NCBI GenBank assembly: GCA_038120095.1
Contig: JAYOKZ010000010.1
Coordinates: 15,058-79,057, forward strand
Origin: UBA2589 sp038120095
Lineage (GTDB): Bacteria > Gemmatimonadota > Gemmatimonadetes > Longimicrobiales > Gaopeijiaceae
Reading direction: 5' to 3'
DNA: 64,000 bases
The stretch's first letter is position 1; the number at the start of each line of letters is the position of its first letter. Below, piece by piece: positions 34,800 to 43,936 of this stretch. Position numbers and translations under genes: made by a program. Under the pieces are notes generated by a model. The model was not told the DNA's origin, did no database searches, and saw only the letters and a list, made by a program, of their open reading frames with translations.

Positions 34800-34835
34800 G
34801 CCTCCGCCGAAGCGAACCATCCCGAGTGAGCCACC

Positions 34836-36203
34836 ATGTCGTTCGTTGCCGTCGATCCCGCCAACGGAGAGCGGATTGCAGACGTCCCTTTCGAGTCTGC
34901 CGCCGCAGTGGAGCGCAAGGTCGCGGCAGCCCATGAAGCATATCTGGAGTGGCGCCTGAAGCCCGTGGAAGAGCGGGTCAGACCCCTCGTAGCGGTCGGC
35001 AGACTCCTTCGCACCAGAAGCGAGGAGTACGGCCTGCTGATGACCCGGGAGATGGGCAAGCCCATCCGCCAGGCGGTAGCCGAAGCCGAAAAATGTGCAT
35101 GGGTTTGCGACTACTACGCGGAGCAGGCTCCCCGTCTCCTCGAACCCGTCGACGCACCGACAGACGGGACGGCCAGCTACTGGACCTACCGTCCTCTGGG
35201 CATCGTCCTCGGCATCATGCCGTGGAATTTTCCCTTCTGGCAGGTCATCCGCTTCGCCACGCCGGCTCTCACTGCCGGGAACGCCGCGCTGCTCAAACAC
35301 GCGCCGAGTGTCCCCGGATGCGCGACAGCTCTCGAGCAGCTCTTCCGCGATGCGGGATATCCCGAGGGTCTGTTCGCCAACCTCTTCGCGGACGTGGATC
35401 TCACGGGCGACCTCATCGATGACGCTCGAATCCGCGCCGTCAGTCTGACCGGCAGCGTCCGCGCCGGGAAATTGGTCGCGGCTCGAGCCGGTGCCGCAAT
35501 CAAGCCGTGCGTGCTCGAACTCGGCGGCAGTGACCCCTCGATCATCCTGGCCGACGCCGATCTCGATGCGGCAGCCGCCAGCTGCGCCATGGGTCGCCTG
35601 ATCAACTCCGGGCAGAGCTGCGTGGCAGCCAAGCGCTTCGTCGTCGTCGAGTCGGTACGGGATGAATTCGAACGCAAGCTGACTGCCGCCATGGAAGCCT
35701 GGGTTGTGGGTGACCCCCGCGACCCGGACACCGCAGTCGGCCCGATGGCACGTGAGGACCTGCGCGATGCACTCCACGATCAGGTCCTCCGTTCGATTCG
35801 CGCGGGGGCTCGGGTGGTGATGGGCGGTGAACTTCCCGATCGCCCCGGCGCGTGGTATCCCACGACGATCCTGTCCGACGTCGAGCCCGGGATGGCGGCG
35901 TACTCCGAGGAGCTCTTCGGCCCGGTCGCGACCATCATTTCCGCAAAAGACGATCAGGATGCGATCCGGATTGCGAACGACACTGCGTTCGGCCTCGGCG
36001 CCTCGATCTACACCGGTGACCCCGCACGAGGCGAACGGATTGCGGCAGACCTCCTCGACGCAGGCAACTGCTTCGTGAACGGGATCGTGAAATCCGACCC
36101 GCGACTACCGTTCGGCGGCACGAAAGAGAGTGGATACGGCCGGGAACTCAGCCCCCTCGGCATCCTCGAGTTCACGAACGCCAAGACGGTCTGGGTAAAG
36201 TAG
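34836..36203 (+). CDS. NAD(P)-dependent aldehyde (succinate-semialdehyde) dehydrogenase
   Basis: The 455-residue ALDH-superfamily enzyme has the oxyanion Asn131 (MPWNFPFW), general base Glu228 (LELGGSDP) and nucleophile Cys262 (NSGQSCVAAKR). It lacks the N-terminal extension of GabD and matches the shorter Sad/YneI-type succinate-semialdehyde dehydrogenases in length and in LTGSVRAGK. It oxidises an aldehyde to the acid; the succinate-semialdehyde assignment is by family. It is a stand-alone gene convergent with thyX. Confidence 0.92.
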   Translation: MSFVAVDPANGERIADVPFESAAAVERKVAAAHEAYLEWRLKPVEERVRPLVAVGRLLRTRSEEYGLLMTREMGKPIRQAVAEAEKCAWVCDYYAEQAPRLLEPVDAPTDGTASYWTYRPLGIVLGIMPWNFPFWQVIRFATPALTAGNAALLKHAPSVPGCATALEQLFRDAGYPEGLFANLFADVDLTGDLIDDARIRAVSLTGSVRAGKLVAARAGAAIKPCVLELGGSDPSIILADADLDAAAASCAMGRLINSGQSCVAAKRFVVVESVRDEFERKLTAAMEAWVVGDPRDPDTAVGPMAREDLRDALHDQVLRSIRAGARVVMGGELPDRPGAWYPTTILSDVEPGMAAYSEELFGPVATIISAKDDQDAIRIANDTAFGLGASIYTGDPARGERIAADLLDAGNCFVNGIVKSDPRLPFGGTKESGYGRELSPLGILEFTNAKTVWVK

Positions 36204-36213
36204 GAAGCTTCAG

Positions 36214-37191
36214 CTACTCGAAGCTTCCCGGGACCGCTTCGTACATTTTCGCCGCCATGGTGTCCGCGTCCACCATGCTGTCCAGGTCGAGATCGAAGTC
36301 GGGAATCGAGGGTGCGTGGAGCTTGTCCACCAGCTCCTGAACCTCTCGGGCGGAGAGGCCCGCACGCTTCATCTCCTCGACACTGAGAGCGCTGCCGCTC
36401 CTCGCCCGAATGCCCTCGTCGTCGCCCTCGACGATCCCGGAAAGCAATTCACGTTCGATCCGTGTGAGCGGTTCCGAGCCGAGGTCATAATCGACCCATG
36501 CCTCGTACGAGAGTGGCGCGACACGCTTCACCATGCCAGCGATGACCCGGCCGAACTGCTGGATCTCCCACTGCGCACGAGGATCGACCCGAAGCGAGAG
36601 AAAATGCAGGAGGTTGTGAAGGTCGATTTTCCAGTACCACTGCGTGTACATCGAGACCGGCAGATCGATGCGGGCGAGCTCTCTGGCGACGTCCTCCTCG
36701 AGCATCCATGAGTACGCGCTGCCCGCCCCCGCTCGAAGTTCCTCCCAACGACGCACCGCTTCCTGGTAGACCTCCGGCGGAGCCCCCCCTTCCCGACCCT
36801 GATTGTTCGAGCGGCTCTGCAACTCGAACTGCTCCTGCCGTGGTGTATAGAAGAGAAGCGGCATGAGCGAATAGCGCGCCGAAAGCTCGTTGACCGAGGC
36901 GGTCCGATGCCGGATCCACTGGCGTGCCACGAACATCGGCATCGCGCAGTGGAACTTGAATTCGACCATTTCGGACGGCGTAGTGTGTCGGTGACGCCGC
37001 AGGTATCGGACCAGCCCTCTTGTCTGGGAGACCTTTCGAGTTCCGAAGCCGTAGCTGACGCGTGCGGCGCGCTCGACGTCCTCGTCCGAGCCCATGTAGT
37101 CGACGAGCGAGACGAAGCCGTGGTCGAGAACCGGAAAATACCCCCCCAGAATTTCTTCCGCGGCGGGGATCGTGGGACGCTTGGTATCCAT
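36214..37191 (-). CDS. thyX: Flavin-dependent thymidylate synthase
   Basis: The 325-residue FAD-dependent enzyme makes dTMP from dUMP with methylene-THF and NADPH. The ThyX motif RHR-x-x-S-x-NE-x-S-x-RY is present at residues 94-107. The chain is longer than the 220-250 usual for ThyX because of a ~70-residue C-terminal helical extension. ATG 37191 precedes the conserved region; TATATT at 37249-37244 on the minus strand could be its -10 box. ThyX use means dihydrofolate is not formed here, which fits a reduced need for FolA. Confidence 0.95.
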   Translation of the reverse strand: MDTKRPTIPAAEEILGGYFPVLDHGFVSLVDYMGSDEDVERAARVSYGFGTRKVSQTRGLVRYLRRHRHTTPSEMVEFKFHCAMPMFVARQWIRHRTASVNELSARYSLMPLLFYTPRQEQFELQSRSNNQGREGGAPPEVYQEAVRRWEELRAGAGSAYSWMLEEDVARELARIDLPVSMYTQWYWKIDLHNLLHFLSLRVDPRAQWEIQQFGRVIAGMVKRVAPLSYEAWVDYDLGSEPLTRIERELLSGIVEGDDEGIRARSGSALSVEEMKRAGLSAREVQELVDKLHAPSIPDFDLDLDSMVDADTMAAKMYEAVPGSFE

Positions 37192-37292
37192 GCGGTCGCT
37201 TCTCGAGAAGGCCCGATTTGAGCGAAAGGTCGAAGAACGTGTGAATATAGCTCCCGGCACCACCCCCGCTGCCGCCGCACCGACCGGAGGGG

Positions 37293-37880
37293 TCAGTCGC
37301 CGTCCAGCCCCCACGGCTGGATGAAGTCCTCGGCTTCGACACCCAGTCCATCCGCGACACGCGTGATGTAGTTGAAGTAGCCGATCACCTGAGTCGCATC
37401 GTGGATCGCACGATCGTCGAAGCCGTGTGCCCGAAGCTCGTCGACGACGTGCTGCCCCGCCGCATGCTGATCGTGGGTGAGCAGCTCCGCATAACGGCAG
37501 AGTGCCTGATCCGGCTCGGAGAGTTCCGCGCCTCGCCAGTCGCGAGCGATCGCATGCACGAAGGCGTCCCGCTCACCGTCTGATTCGAATCGATCCTCGA
37601 CCTCTGCCCGGAGGTCATGCGCATGCGACTGCGTTCAGTAGAAGCAGTCGTTGGCCTTCGACGTCACCACCGCAAGCATCTCTCTCTGCCATCGGGTCAG
37701 TGGTGAAGGTCCGAACATGAGCGCACCGTACAACGTCATCGACGCGTCCATCGCACGCGGGTTCTGGCTCATCACGTGGACGATGTGCCAAACCCGACCC
37801 GCGCGTTCGAGGGCCTCCTGAAAAAGCCTCTTCAGGAGCCCCGTCGCCTGACTGACCGGGATCTGATCGATATAGGGCAT
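37293..37880 (-). CDS. AhpD-like peroxidase-related protein, probable selenoprotein (in-frame TGA at 37635-37637)
   Basis: Two same-frame segments (37880-37638 and 37634-37293) are separated by one TGA. Joined, they give 195 residues of the AhpD/carboxymuconolactone-decarboxylase fold, peroxidase-related type. The N-terminal half ends LAVVTSKANDCFY and the C-terminal half starts TQSHAHDLR, where homologues have CFYC-x3-H. The TGA therefore falls exactly on the second redox Cys (C79-F-Y-U82, H86). A hairpin at 37599-37616 fits the bacterial SECIS rules. Function: thiol/selenol-dependent hydroperoxide reduction or a related redox role. A nonsense mutation is the alternative. It lies between an unknown gene and thyX. 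Confidence 0.8.
37599..37616 (-). promoter_or_regulatory. Candidate bacterial SECIS hairpin
   Basis: On the minus strand GACCUC (37616-37611) and GAGGUC (37604-37599) form a perfect six-pair stem, extendable by one U-G, with the six-base loop CGGGCA. The stem starts 18 nt and the loop 24 nt after the UGA. Bacterial SECIS elements usually have a 3-14 nt loop with a G in the first two positions, 16-37 nt from UGA; here the second loop base is G. Confidence 0.55.
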
Positions 37881-37946
37881 CGTCCCAACCTACTCGGCGC
37901 GATCAGCACCCGGAAGCGTCGGGACAGTCTCGGGATGCCGCTGCAC

Positions 37947-38678
37947 TCACCGGACCGGAATCAGCCCCTCGGGCGATGCCGTGGCCGGCAGAAACGGGAC
38001 CCAGTTTCGAACTGCGAGCCGCGCGGCGTGCTCGGTGACATCCACCTGCAGCCCGATGAAGTGGTGTGCCACGAACAGCGTCGGGAGACGAACTACGCCC
38101 TTCGGAAGGAGTTGCTCCGGGGTCCTCACCGGAAGAAACCGCGGTTCCGACACGCCAGGCTGAATCTCGAGCGGGTGGGATTCCCCGCGAAACACATGTC
38201 CCTCAACGGTCCGGTAGTACTGGCTCTTGAGCGGGGCTGCTGCGGCTCTTGCCTCGCGAACCGCGGCCGGATTATCCGCACGGAAATCGAACGCGATCTC
38301 CACCTGCAGACGATCGATCCGGACGGGAGCGAACTCCCTGCCGGCCCTGAGCCCCGCAAGGAACTGGGGGATTTCCTGATCCTTGTTCGGGAGCAGCGCC
38401 TCGATCGTCGATGCACCGGGGGCCGTACCTCCTCCGGCCGAAAGCAGAGCCGCGAGAGACGCCCGGGCATCGGGAATACCGGTCCGCTCCTGACGGGCGA
38501 ACCGGAGTGCTGCGAGGACCGTGACGGGACACCCCTGCAGCCGAAGTCCGACGAGCTCCCAGAAGTGGTCCTCTTCGATCCGGCCCAGGTACACCGACTC
38601 GGGATCCGGTATGAACGAATAGCCGTCCCGAACCCGTTCGAGGTGCTCGCGCACATGTTTGACGTGAGGGCTTTGCAT
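37947..38678 (-). CDS. Hypothetical protein, 243 aa
   Basis: The product begins MQSPHVKHVREHLERVRDGY and is a soluble, mostly alpha/beta protein. Notable segments are DFRADNPAAVREARA, YYRTVEGHVFRGESHPLEI and LPTLFVAHHFIGLQVDV. No catalytic motif or known fold was recognised. The longer open frame upstream of ATG 38678 overlaps the control region of the plus-strand synthetase gene and is not supported. It lies 66 bp before the probable selenoprotein gene on the same strand, so the two are likely co-transcribed. Confidence 0.65.
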   Translation of the reverse strand: MQSPHVKHVREHLERVRDGYSFIPDPESVYLGRIEEDHFWELVGLRLQGCPVTVLAALRFARQERTGIPDARASLAALLSAGGGTAPGASTIEALLPNKDQEIPQFLAGLRAGREFAPVRIDRLQVEIAFDFRADNPAAVREARAAAAPLKSQYYRTVEGHVFRGESHPLEIQPGVSEPRFLPVRTPEQLLPKGVVRLPTLFVAHHFIGLQVDVTEHAARLAVRNWVPFLPATASPEGLIPVR

Positions 38679-38813
38679 CGGCTGCGGCTGATCCGGGAAA
38701 CTGCGCACCCTAGACCGGTGGAACCCACGCCACAAGTGTCACGGACGCCTTGCCGTGAACCCTGCCGTCGCGTCTGTTGCGTCGACCTCCACGCTGCGCC
38801 CCGACTGTCATCC

Positions 38814-40334
38814 ATGCGATCCGATTTCCCTGGACTGCGTCTCATCGACCGTACTGCTCCGTTCTCGGATCGGACGGCCCTGCTCGCGCCCGAAGGCGTG
38901 TTCACCTACGAGGATCTGGATCGCGCCTCGGCCAACGCAGCAACAGGCCTCCTCGCAGGGCGGGATGACCTCGCCGGCGCTCGAGTGTGCTACCTCGTGC
39001 CGCCAGGCTGGGAATACACCGCTGTCCAATGGGGTGTATGGCGGGCGGGCGGGTTCGGAGTTCCACTCGCGACATCGCACCCCGAGACCGAACTGGCGTG
39101 GGTACTCGACGATGCCGAGCCCGAAGCCATCATCGCCCACCCGTCGCTCGCGGACCGGGTACGCTCCCTGAGCAGCGGGCGGAACATTCCACTGCTACTG
39201 ACCCCCGTTCTGCTGCGAGACGGTGCGATCGCGCAGCTGCCCACCGTCCCGGAATCCCGGGCTGCATTGATGCTGTATACCTCGGGCACGACCGGACGCC
39301 CCAAGGGCGTGGTACTCACCCACGCCAACCTCAGGGCTCAGGTCGAGGCACTCTCCGAGGCGTGGGGATGGACGCCGGACGACCACATCCTGCTGCATTT
39401 ACCTCTCCATCACGTTCACGGGATCGTCAATGTCCTGACCTCCGCCCTCTGGCATGGCGCAACGTGTGAGGTCCTTCCGAGATTTCGGGCGGTCGACGTG
39501 TGGGAGCGCCTCGCCCGATGTGAGGTCTCCCTGTACATGGCGGTTCCGACAGTCTATCGCCGCCTGATCGACGCATGGGAGGCCGCAGATCCCTCGACGA
39601 GGGAGGCCTGGAGCGACGGGGCTCGGGCGTGCCGTCTCATGGTCTCAGGCTCGGCTGCCCTGCCTGTACCCACGCTCGAGCGCTGGGAAGCGATCACAGG
39701 GCATCGCCTTCTCGAGCGGTACGGCATGACCGAGATCGGCATGGGACTCTCCAACCCCCTGGAGGGTGAGCGCCGGCCGGGGTTCGTGGGGACACCGCTG
39801 CCCCGAGTCGAGGCGCGGCTCGTCGACGACGATGAGATCCCGGTCCCGGAAGGACAGGCCGGCTCCATCCAGATTCGGGGCCCTGCCGTATTTCGCGAGT
39901 ACTGGCGGCGGCCCGAAGAAACGGACCGAGCCTTTTCCGTCGGGGGCTGGTTTCGAACCGGTGATCAGGCGGTCGTCGAGGGCGGCTCATGGCGAATCCT
40001 GGGCCGGAATTCCGTCGATATCCTGAAGACCGGCGGCGAGAAGATATCTGCGCTCGAAATCGAGGACACGCTGCGATCGCATCCGGCCGTGGCCGATTGC
40101 GCGGTCGTCGGTATCCCCGACGTGGACTGGGGTGATCGCGTGTGCGCGGCCGTGGTCCTGCGGACGGACGAAGTCGTGTCGGGTGACGAACTCCGAAGTT
40201 TCACGAAGTCGCGACTGGCGCCCTACAAGGTCCCCAAGGATGTTCTCCTGCTCGATGATCTTCCCCGAAACGCCATGGGCAAAGTCACCAAGCCCGCAGT
40301 CCGCGAGCTGTTCATCCCGGAGAGCCACGAATGA
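38814..40334 (+). CDS. Malonyl-CoA synthetase-like (MatB/ACSF3 type) acyl-CoA synthetase
   Basis: The 506-residue ANL enzyme has the P-loop LYTSGTTGRPKGVVLTH, the A5 motif RYGMTEIGMGLSNP, hinge GWFRTGDQ and the catalytic Lys region near NAMGKVTKP. RYGMTEIGM is characteristic of the malonyl-/methylmalonyl-CoA synthetases MatB and ACSF3. It would activate malonate (or a related dicarboxylate) to the CoA thioester in the cytoplasm. ATG 38814 is the first Met at the start of homology; a long open frame upstream is noise. Its stop overlaps the symporter gene by 4 bp. Confidence 0.9.
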   Translation: MRSDFPGLRLIDRTAPFSDRTALLAPEGVFTYEDLDRASANAATGLLAGRDDLAGARVCYLVPPGWEYTAVQWGVWRAGGFGVPLATSHPETELAWVLDDAEPEAIIAHPSLADRVRSLSSGRNIPLLLTPVLLRDGAIAQLPTVPESRAALMLYTSGTTGRPKGVVLTHANLRAQVEALSEAWGWTPDDHILLHLPLHHVHGIVNVLTSALWHGATCEVLPRFRAVDVWERLARCEVSLYMAVPTVYRRLIDAWEAADPSTREAWSDGARACRLMVSGSAALPVPTLERWEAITGHRLLERYGMTEIGMGLSNPLEGERRPGFVGTPLPRVEARLVDDDEIPVPEGQAGSIQIRGPAVFREYWRRPEETDRAFSVGGWFRTGDQAVVEGGSWRILGRNSVDILKTGGEKISALEIEDTLRSHPAVADCAVVGIPDVDWGDRVCAAVVLRTDEVVSGDELRSFTKSRLAPYKVPKDVLLLDDLPRNAMGKVTKPAVRELFIPESHE

Positions 40335-41836
40335 TCGATGCCGTGCTGAGCAACCTGCGCGAGTACTGGATGGTCCACTCGCTTCTGCTGCTCTACACCG
40401 TCATGCTGGCCCACCATGCCTGGACCGGTAACCGGAAGACCAAGGGGCTCGCCGACTACTACGTAGGGGGCCGGAACATGGGAGGCTGGGTGATCGGCCT
40501 CTCGTTCTTTGCAACCTATGCGAGCACGAACTCGTTCGTGGGATTCTCCGGTCGCACCTACGACTGGGGACTGCCGTGGCTGCTGTTCATCCCGACGGCC
40601 GTCGCGTTCTCACTCTTCGCCTGGCTCGTCGTGGCGCCCCGTCTGCGATCGTTCACAGCCGCGATGGACTCTCTCACGATCCCGGACTTCATCGGCTTTC
40701 GATTCGGGAGCACGCCTGCCCGAGTGTTTTCGGCGCTCATCATGATCGCGGCCTCGTTCTTCTATATGACGGCCGTGTTCAAGGGGATCGGGAACCTTCT
40801 GGAAACGTTCCTCGAGATCCAGTATGAAGTTTCCATCGTCATCGTCTTCTTCATCGTCATGACCTACACGATGATCGGGGGCTTCATCTCGGTGGTGAAG
40901 ACGGACTCGGTGCAGGGCGTGGTCATGGTCCTTGCCGCCATCATCCTGTTCACCGGAACGGTCAATGCGGCCGGAGGTCTGGGATCGATCGCCGAGGTTC
41001 GTGCACAACCGGGCGGGGAGGCGCTCTTCACGTGGGGGGGTGGGGTGGCCATCCCGGTCCTCATGGGAACGATGTTCGCCGGGCTCGTGAAGTTCGCGGT
41101 CGAGCCACGCCAACTCTCCCGCTTCTTTGCGCTGGAGGGTGACAAGGCCACGCGCACGGGCATGATCGTGTCATCCGTCACATTCGCCGCCGTTTTCTCG
41201 CTCCTGATTCCGGTTGGCATCTACGCTCGCCGTGTCCTGCCGACCGGACTCGACGACACCGACCTCGTCGTGCCGACGCTTCTGACCGACGTCTTCGGAC
41301 AGGGAACGGGCGCGTTTCTTCTGGTCGCGATGGTCGCAGCGGCCATGTCGTCTCTCGATTCGGTTCTCCTTGTCATGGCCTCCACGACCGAGCGTGACAT
41401 CGTGAGTGTCGTCAGACCGGGTCGGACCGAGCAGGCGGAGATGTTCTGGACTCGCGGATGGGTTGCCCTCTTCGCGCTCATCACGGCAATCATCTCCCTC
41501 AACCCTCCGGACGGAATCGTCGAGTTGACCGCGTTTAGCGGAAGCCTATACGGAGCCTGTTTTTTCCCCGCGATCGTGTTCGGCCTGCACTGGAGGCGTG
41601 GGAGCGGAGCGGGCGTGATCGCCTCCTTCGTGGTGGGGATCGCTGTCCTTCTGGGATGGGAGCTGGTCCCCGGCTCGGAGATCCTCCACGAGGTGTTTCC
41701 CGCGATGGTCCTGTCGACCCTGACCTTCTGGCTGGTGAGCCTCGGCACGAAAGACGGAGCGGACGCGAGAGTCATCGCCCTGATGGATGAAGCCGACGGG
41801 CTCCGCGGGACCGGTCCTGCCGCCACCCCCTCGTGA
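40331..41836 (+). CDS. Sodium:solute symporter (SSS family)
   Basis: The 501-residue protein has about 12-13 membrane helices. SSS hallmarks are DYYVGGRNMGGW, FATYASTNSFVG, and the sodium-site helix MVAAAMSSLDSVLLVMAS. It imports an organic solute with Na+. Because it is translationally coupled to a MatB-like synthetase, I infer a small carboxylate such as malonate or a short-chain acid as substrate. The panthothenate/proline branch cannot be excluded from sequence. Confidence 0.92.
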   Translation: MIDAVLSNLREYWMVHSLLLLYTVMLAHHAWTGNRKTKGLADYYVGGRNMGGWVIGLSFFATYASTNSFVGFSGRTYDWGLPWLLFIPTAVAFSLFAWLVVAPRLRSFTAAMDSLTIPDFIGFRFGSTPARVFSALIMIAASFFYMTAVFKGIGNLLETFLEIQYEVSIVIVFFIVMTYTMIGGFISVVKTDSVQGVVMVLAAIILFTGTVNAAGGLGSIAEVRAQPGGEALFTWGGGVAIPVLMGTMFAGLVKFAVEPRQLSRFFALEGDKATRTGMIVSSVTFAAVFSLLIPVGIYARRVLPTGLDDTDLVVPTLLTDVFGQGTGAFLLVAMVAAAMSSLDSVLLVMASTTERDIVSVVRPGRTEQAEMFWTRGWVALFALITAIISLNPPDGIVELTAFSGSLYGACFFPAIVFGLHWRRGSGAGVIASFVVGIAVLLGWELVPGSEILHEVFPAMVLSTLTFWLVSLGTKDGADARVIALMDEADGLRGTGPAATPS

Positions 41837-41858
41837 GAGCGCACGTCGCGGCAGGCGT

Positions 41859-43439
41859 GTGAGCAAGCGTACTGAAGAGGGTGACAGAACCGCAGTCCTC
41901 TCATCGCTGAGACGCCTCGGCGGCCGTGCCACGGCCGGCGATCTGGTCACGGATTCCGGGCTATCCTTCGCGACCGTCCGTGCGGCTCTCAAGACGCTGC
42001 TGGAGTCCCACCACGGTCATCTCGCGGTCACCAACTCGGGTGAACTGGTCTACGATTTCGACGAGCGGCTGATGGAGCGCGACCACGAACCCACCCTGAC
42101 CCGGGTGCGGTCACTGGTCGGTTCGATCGCTCGCAGGGCGTTCAAGGGATGGATCGTCGTGATGCTCGTCGCCTACTTCTCCGTGATGGTGGTTCTCGTG
42201 ATTGCCGCCCTGCTGGCAAGCCAGCGTGGAAGTGACTCTCGTGGCAGCCTGGGCGGACGACATCACCGGGGATCGATCGGATTCGATCCAATGCTCTGGT
42301 ATTGGATCTGGGGACCCCGCTGGCGGATCGGTCGGCCCTACTACGGTCACCGGTGGGAACGGACCCTGCCGCAAGATGACCGGGTTCCCTTCTACAAGAA
42401 GGTCTTCGCATTCGTCTTCGGACCCGATCAGCCTCGTCCGACTCAGGAGCAGCGCGACCGCAGCAAGCTTCGCCTCATTCGAGCTCGAGCGGGCGTCGTG
42501 ACGCACGCCGAGATGGTCGAGCATACAGGATCTGCCTTCGCAGAGGTCGAAGAAGAGATGGGTCGACTTCTGGGCACCTACGATGGCGAGGTCGCGGTCT
42601 CCCCCGATGGAGGTCTCGTCTACGCATTCCCCGCGGTCATGGCTTCCGCGCGGGGAGCGGGGCATGCCCGCGCACCAAACCCAGCATGGATGCGACTGGA
42701 GCCTTCGCTGGAATTGACGGGCAACTCGAAGGGGGCGAACGCCATCGTAGCCGGGATGAACACGTTTACGTTGATCGCCTCGGCCACTGCTCCGTGGTTC
42801 ATTTTCCCTCGACTCGGGATCGGCGGCCCGGCGGCTTTCTGGTCCCTGTTGGTCATCCCGTTGGTCTTCAGCGTGCTCTTCTTCCTCGGCCCACTGACGA
42901 GGATGGTCGGCGTCGCGCTGGAAAACCGCCGCCGGGTTCGTCGAAACGCTCGCCGTGTGCTGACAGGCTTCGTCTACGACCGGGCCCTTCGGGGACGCCC
43001 CATCTCGCGCAATGAGGCGTACCGACACGTAAGGGCACGTTTGCCAAACGCGACATGCACGGTCAGTGACGTGACGTCGCTGCTGGATGAATACGTCGCT
43101 GCGCTCGACGGAGAAGTCACGATCACGGACGACGACGACATCTATTACCGACTGTCCCGTATCCGCGAGCAGTATCAGGACAGTGAGGCCGTTCGCCGCC
43201 ACCTGAAGCTCGGAAATCTGAAGCTCGGTGAGATCGTCTTCTCGACCTCCGACTCCGGCGACGCCGCCGGCAAGCGCGACCTCGAGCTCTTCGATCGTGC
43301 ACTGCGGGATGGGTCCCCGAGCCTGGCAACCCGGCTACCATCCCTCGATCGGGTTGGCATCGAGGAACCCTACGAGCTTCTCGCGTTCGACGAGGAACTC
43401 CGGCGCGGCCGCTCGCCTCGGAGGGACACGATCAGCTGA
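41859..43439 (+). CDS. Membrane protein with repeated winged-helix-like cytoplasmic modules
   Basis: The 526-residue protein starts at GTG 41859 with a winged-helix-like module (AVLSSLRRLGGRATAGDLV). A related module (KLRLIRARAGVVTHAEMVE, GEVAVSPDGGLVYAF) follows the first membrane helix (~residues 100-125), and a third is near residue 390-440. Two more membrane helices lie at ~310-360. Each module ends with a similar strand (GELVYDF, GGLVYAF, DDIYYRL). It begins 22 bp after the symporter stop. Function unknown; the modules might bind DNA or a protein partner. Confidence 0.7.
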   Translation: MSKRTEEGDRTAVLSSLRRLGGRATAGDLVTDSGLSFATVRAALKTLLESHHGHLAVTNSGELVYDFDERLMERDHEPTLTRVRSLVGSIARRAFKGWIVVMLVAYFSVMVVLVIAALLASQRGSDSRGSLGGRHHRGSIGFDPMLWYWIWGPRWRIGRPYYGHRWERTLPQDDRVPFYKKVFAFVFGPDQPRPTQEQRDRSKLRLIRARAGVVTHAEMVEHTGSAFAEVEEEMGRLLGTYDGEVAVSPDGGLVYAFPAVMASARGAGHARAPNPAWMRLEPSLELTGNSKGANAIVAGMNTFTLIASATAPWFIFPRLGIGGPAAFWSLLVIPLVFSVLFFLGPLTRMVGVALENRRRVRRNARRVLTGFVYDRALRGRPISRNEAYRHVRARLPNATCTVSDVTSLLDEYVAALDGEVTITDDDDIYYRLSRIREQYQDSEAVRRHLKLGNLKLGEIVFSTSDSGDAAGKRDLELFDRALRDGSPSLATRLPSLDRVGIEEPYELLAFDEELRRGRSPRRDTIS

Positions 43440-43504
43440 TGTCGAAGCGAACGGCGAGCGGTCCGTGGCCCATGCGGTCGCTAAGGGCGGAACCAACACG
43501 TACG

Positions 43505-43936
43505 ATGGGCATTACCATGACCATGTTCCCGTTCTTGTCGAAACAGCGCGCCCTGTCACTCTGCCTCGCTGCAGTGCTGTCGGGCTGTGCCACGACCGCG
43601 TCCGGCGGCCACAATCCCTTCGATCCGAATTCGATCCCGGGGGCGAGCACAGCCGAGGATCCGATCCAGATCGACGTTCAGAACAGCAACTTCAACGACG
43701 TGACGATCTGGGCGATCAGGTCAGGTCAGCGGGTTCGACTCGGGCGTGTGACCGGAAAAACAGATCAGCGCTTCCGGATTGCCTGGAATCCCGCCATCCC
43801 GATCTATTTCACGGTCGACGAGGTCGGCGGTCGGGGGTGCCGGACCAATTCCCTGTCCGTGGAGAGAAACGCCCGCGTGTGGATCATGATTCCCGCGAAC
43901 ATCGGCCTGCAACCGTGTCAGGCAGGGCGACGCTGA
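43505..43936 (+). CDS. Small lipoprotein, paralogue 1
   Basis: The 143-residue product has a signal peptide with lipobox (VLSGC, Cys about residue 27). The mature part contains IQIDVQNSNFNDVTIWAI and a Cys pair (GGRGCRTN, LQPCQ) likely forming a disulfide. The core VQNSNFNDV resembles VRNLNFSDV in the next gene, so the two are tandem paralogues. ATG 43505 is chosen because the signal peptide follows directly. Role in the envelope is unknown. Confidence 0.75.
   Translation: MGITMTMFPFLSKQRALSLCLAAVLSGCATTASGGHNPFDPNSIPGASTAEDPIQIDVQNSNFNDVTIWAIRSGQRVRLGRVTGKTDQRFRIAWNPAIPIYFTVDEVGGRGCRTNSLSVERNARVWIMIPANIGLQPCQAGRR

Noticed and set aside
34731..35777. Long open frame antisense to the aldehyde dehydrogenase
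   Set aside because: The plus strand has all ALDH catalytic residues in one frame; the antisense frame has no domain.
37635..37637. Nonsense mutation making the AhpD-like gene a pseudogene
   Set aside because: The stop falls exactly on a redox Cys position, the frame and family similarity continue for over 110 codons, and a fitting hairpin follows. Sec is the better explanation, though not proven.
37776..38813. Upstream extension of the MatB-like synthetase frame
   Set aside because: The extension has no ANL similarity, is Arg/Pro-rich, and lies opposite a better-supported minus-strand gene.
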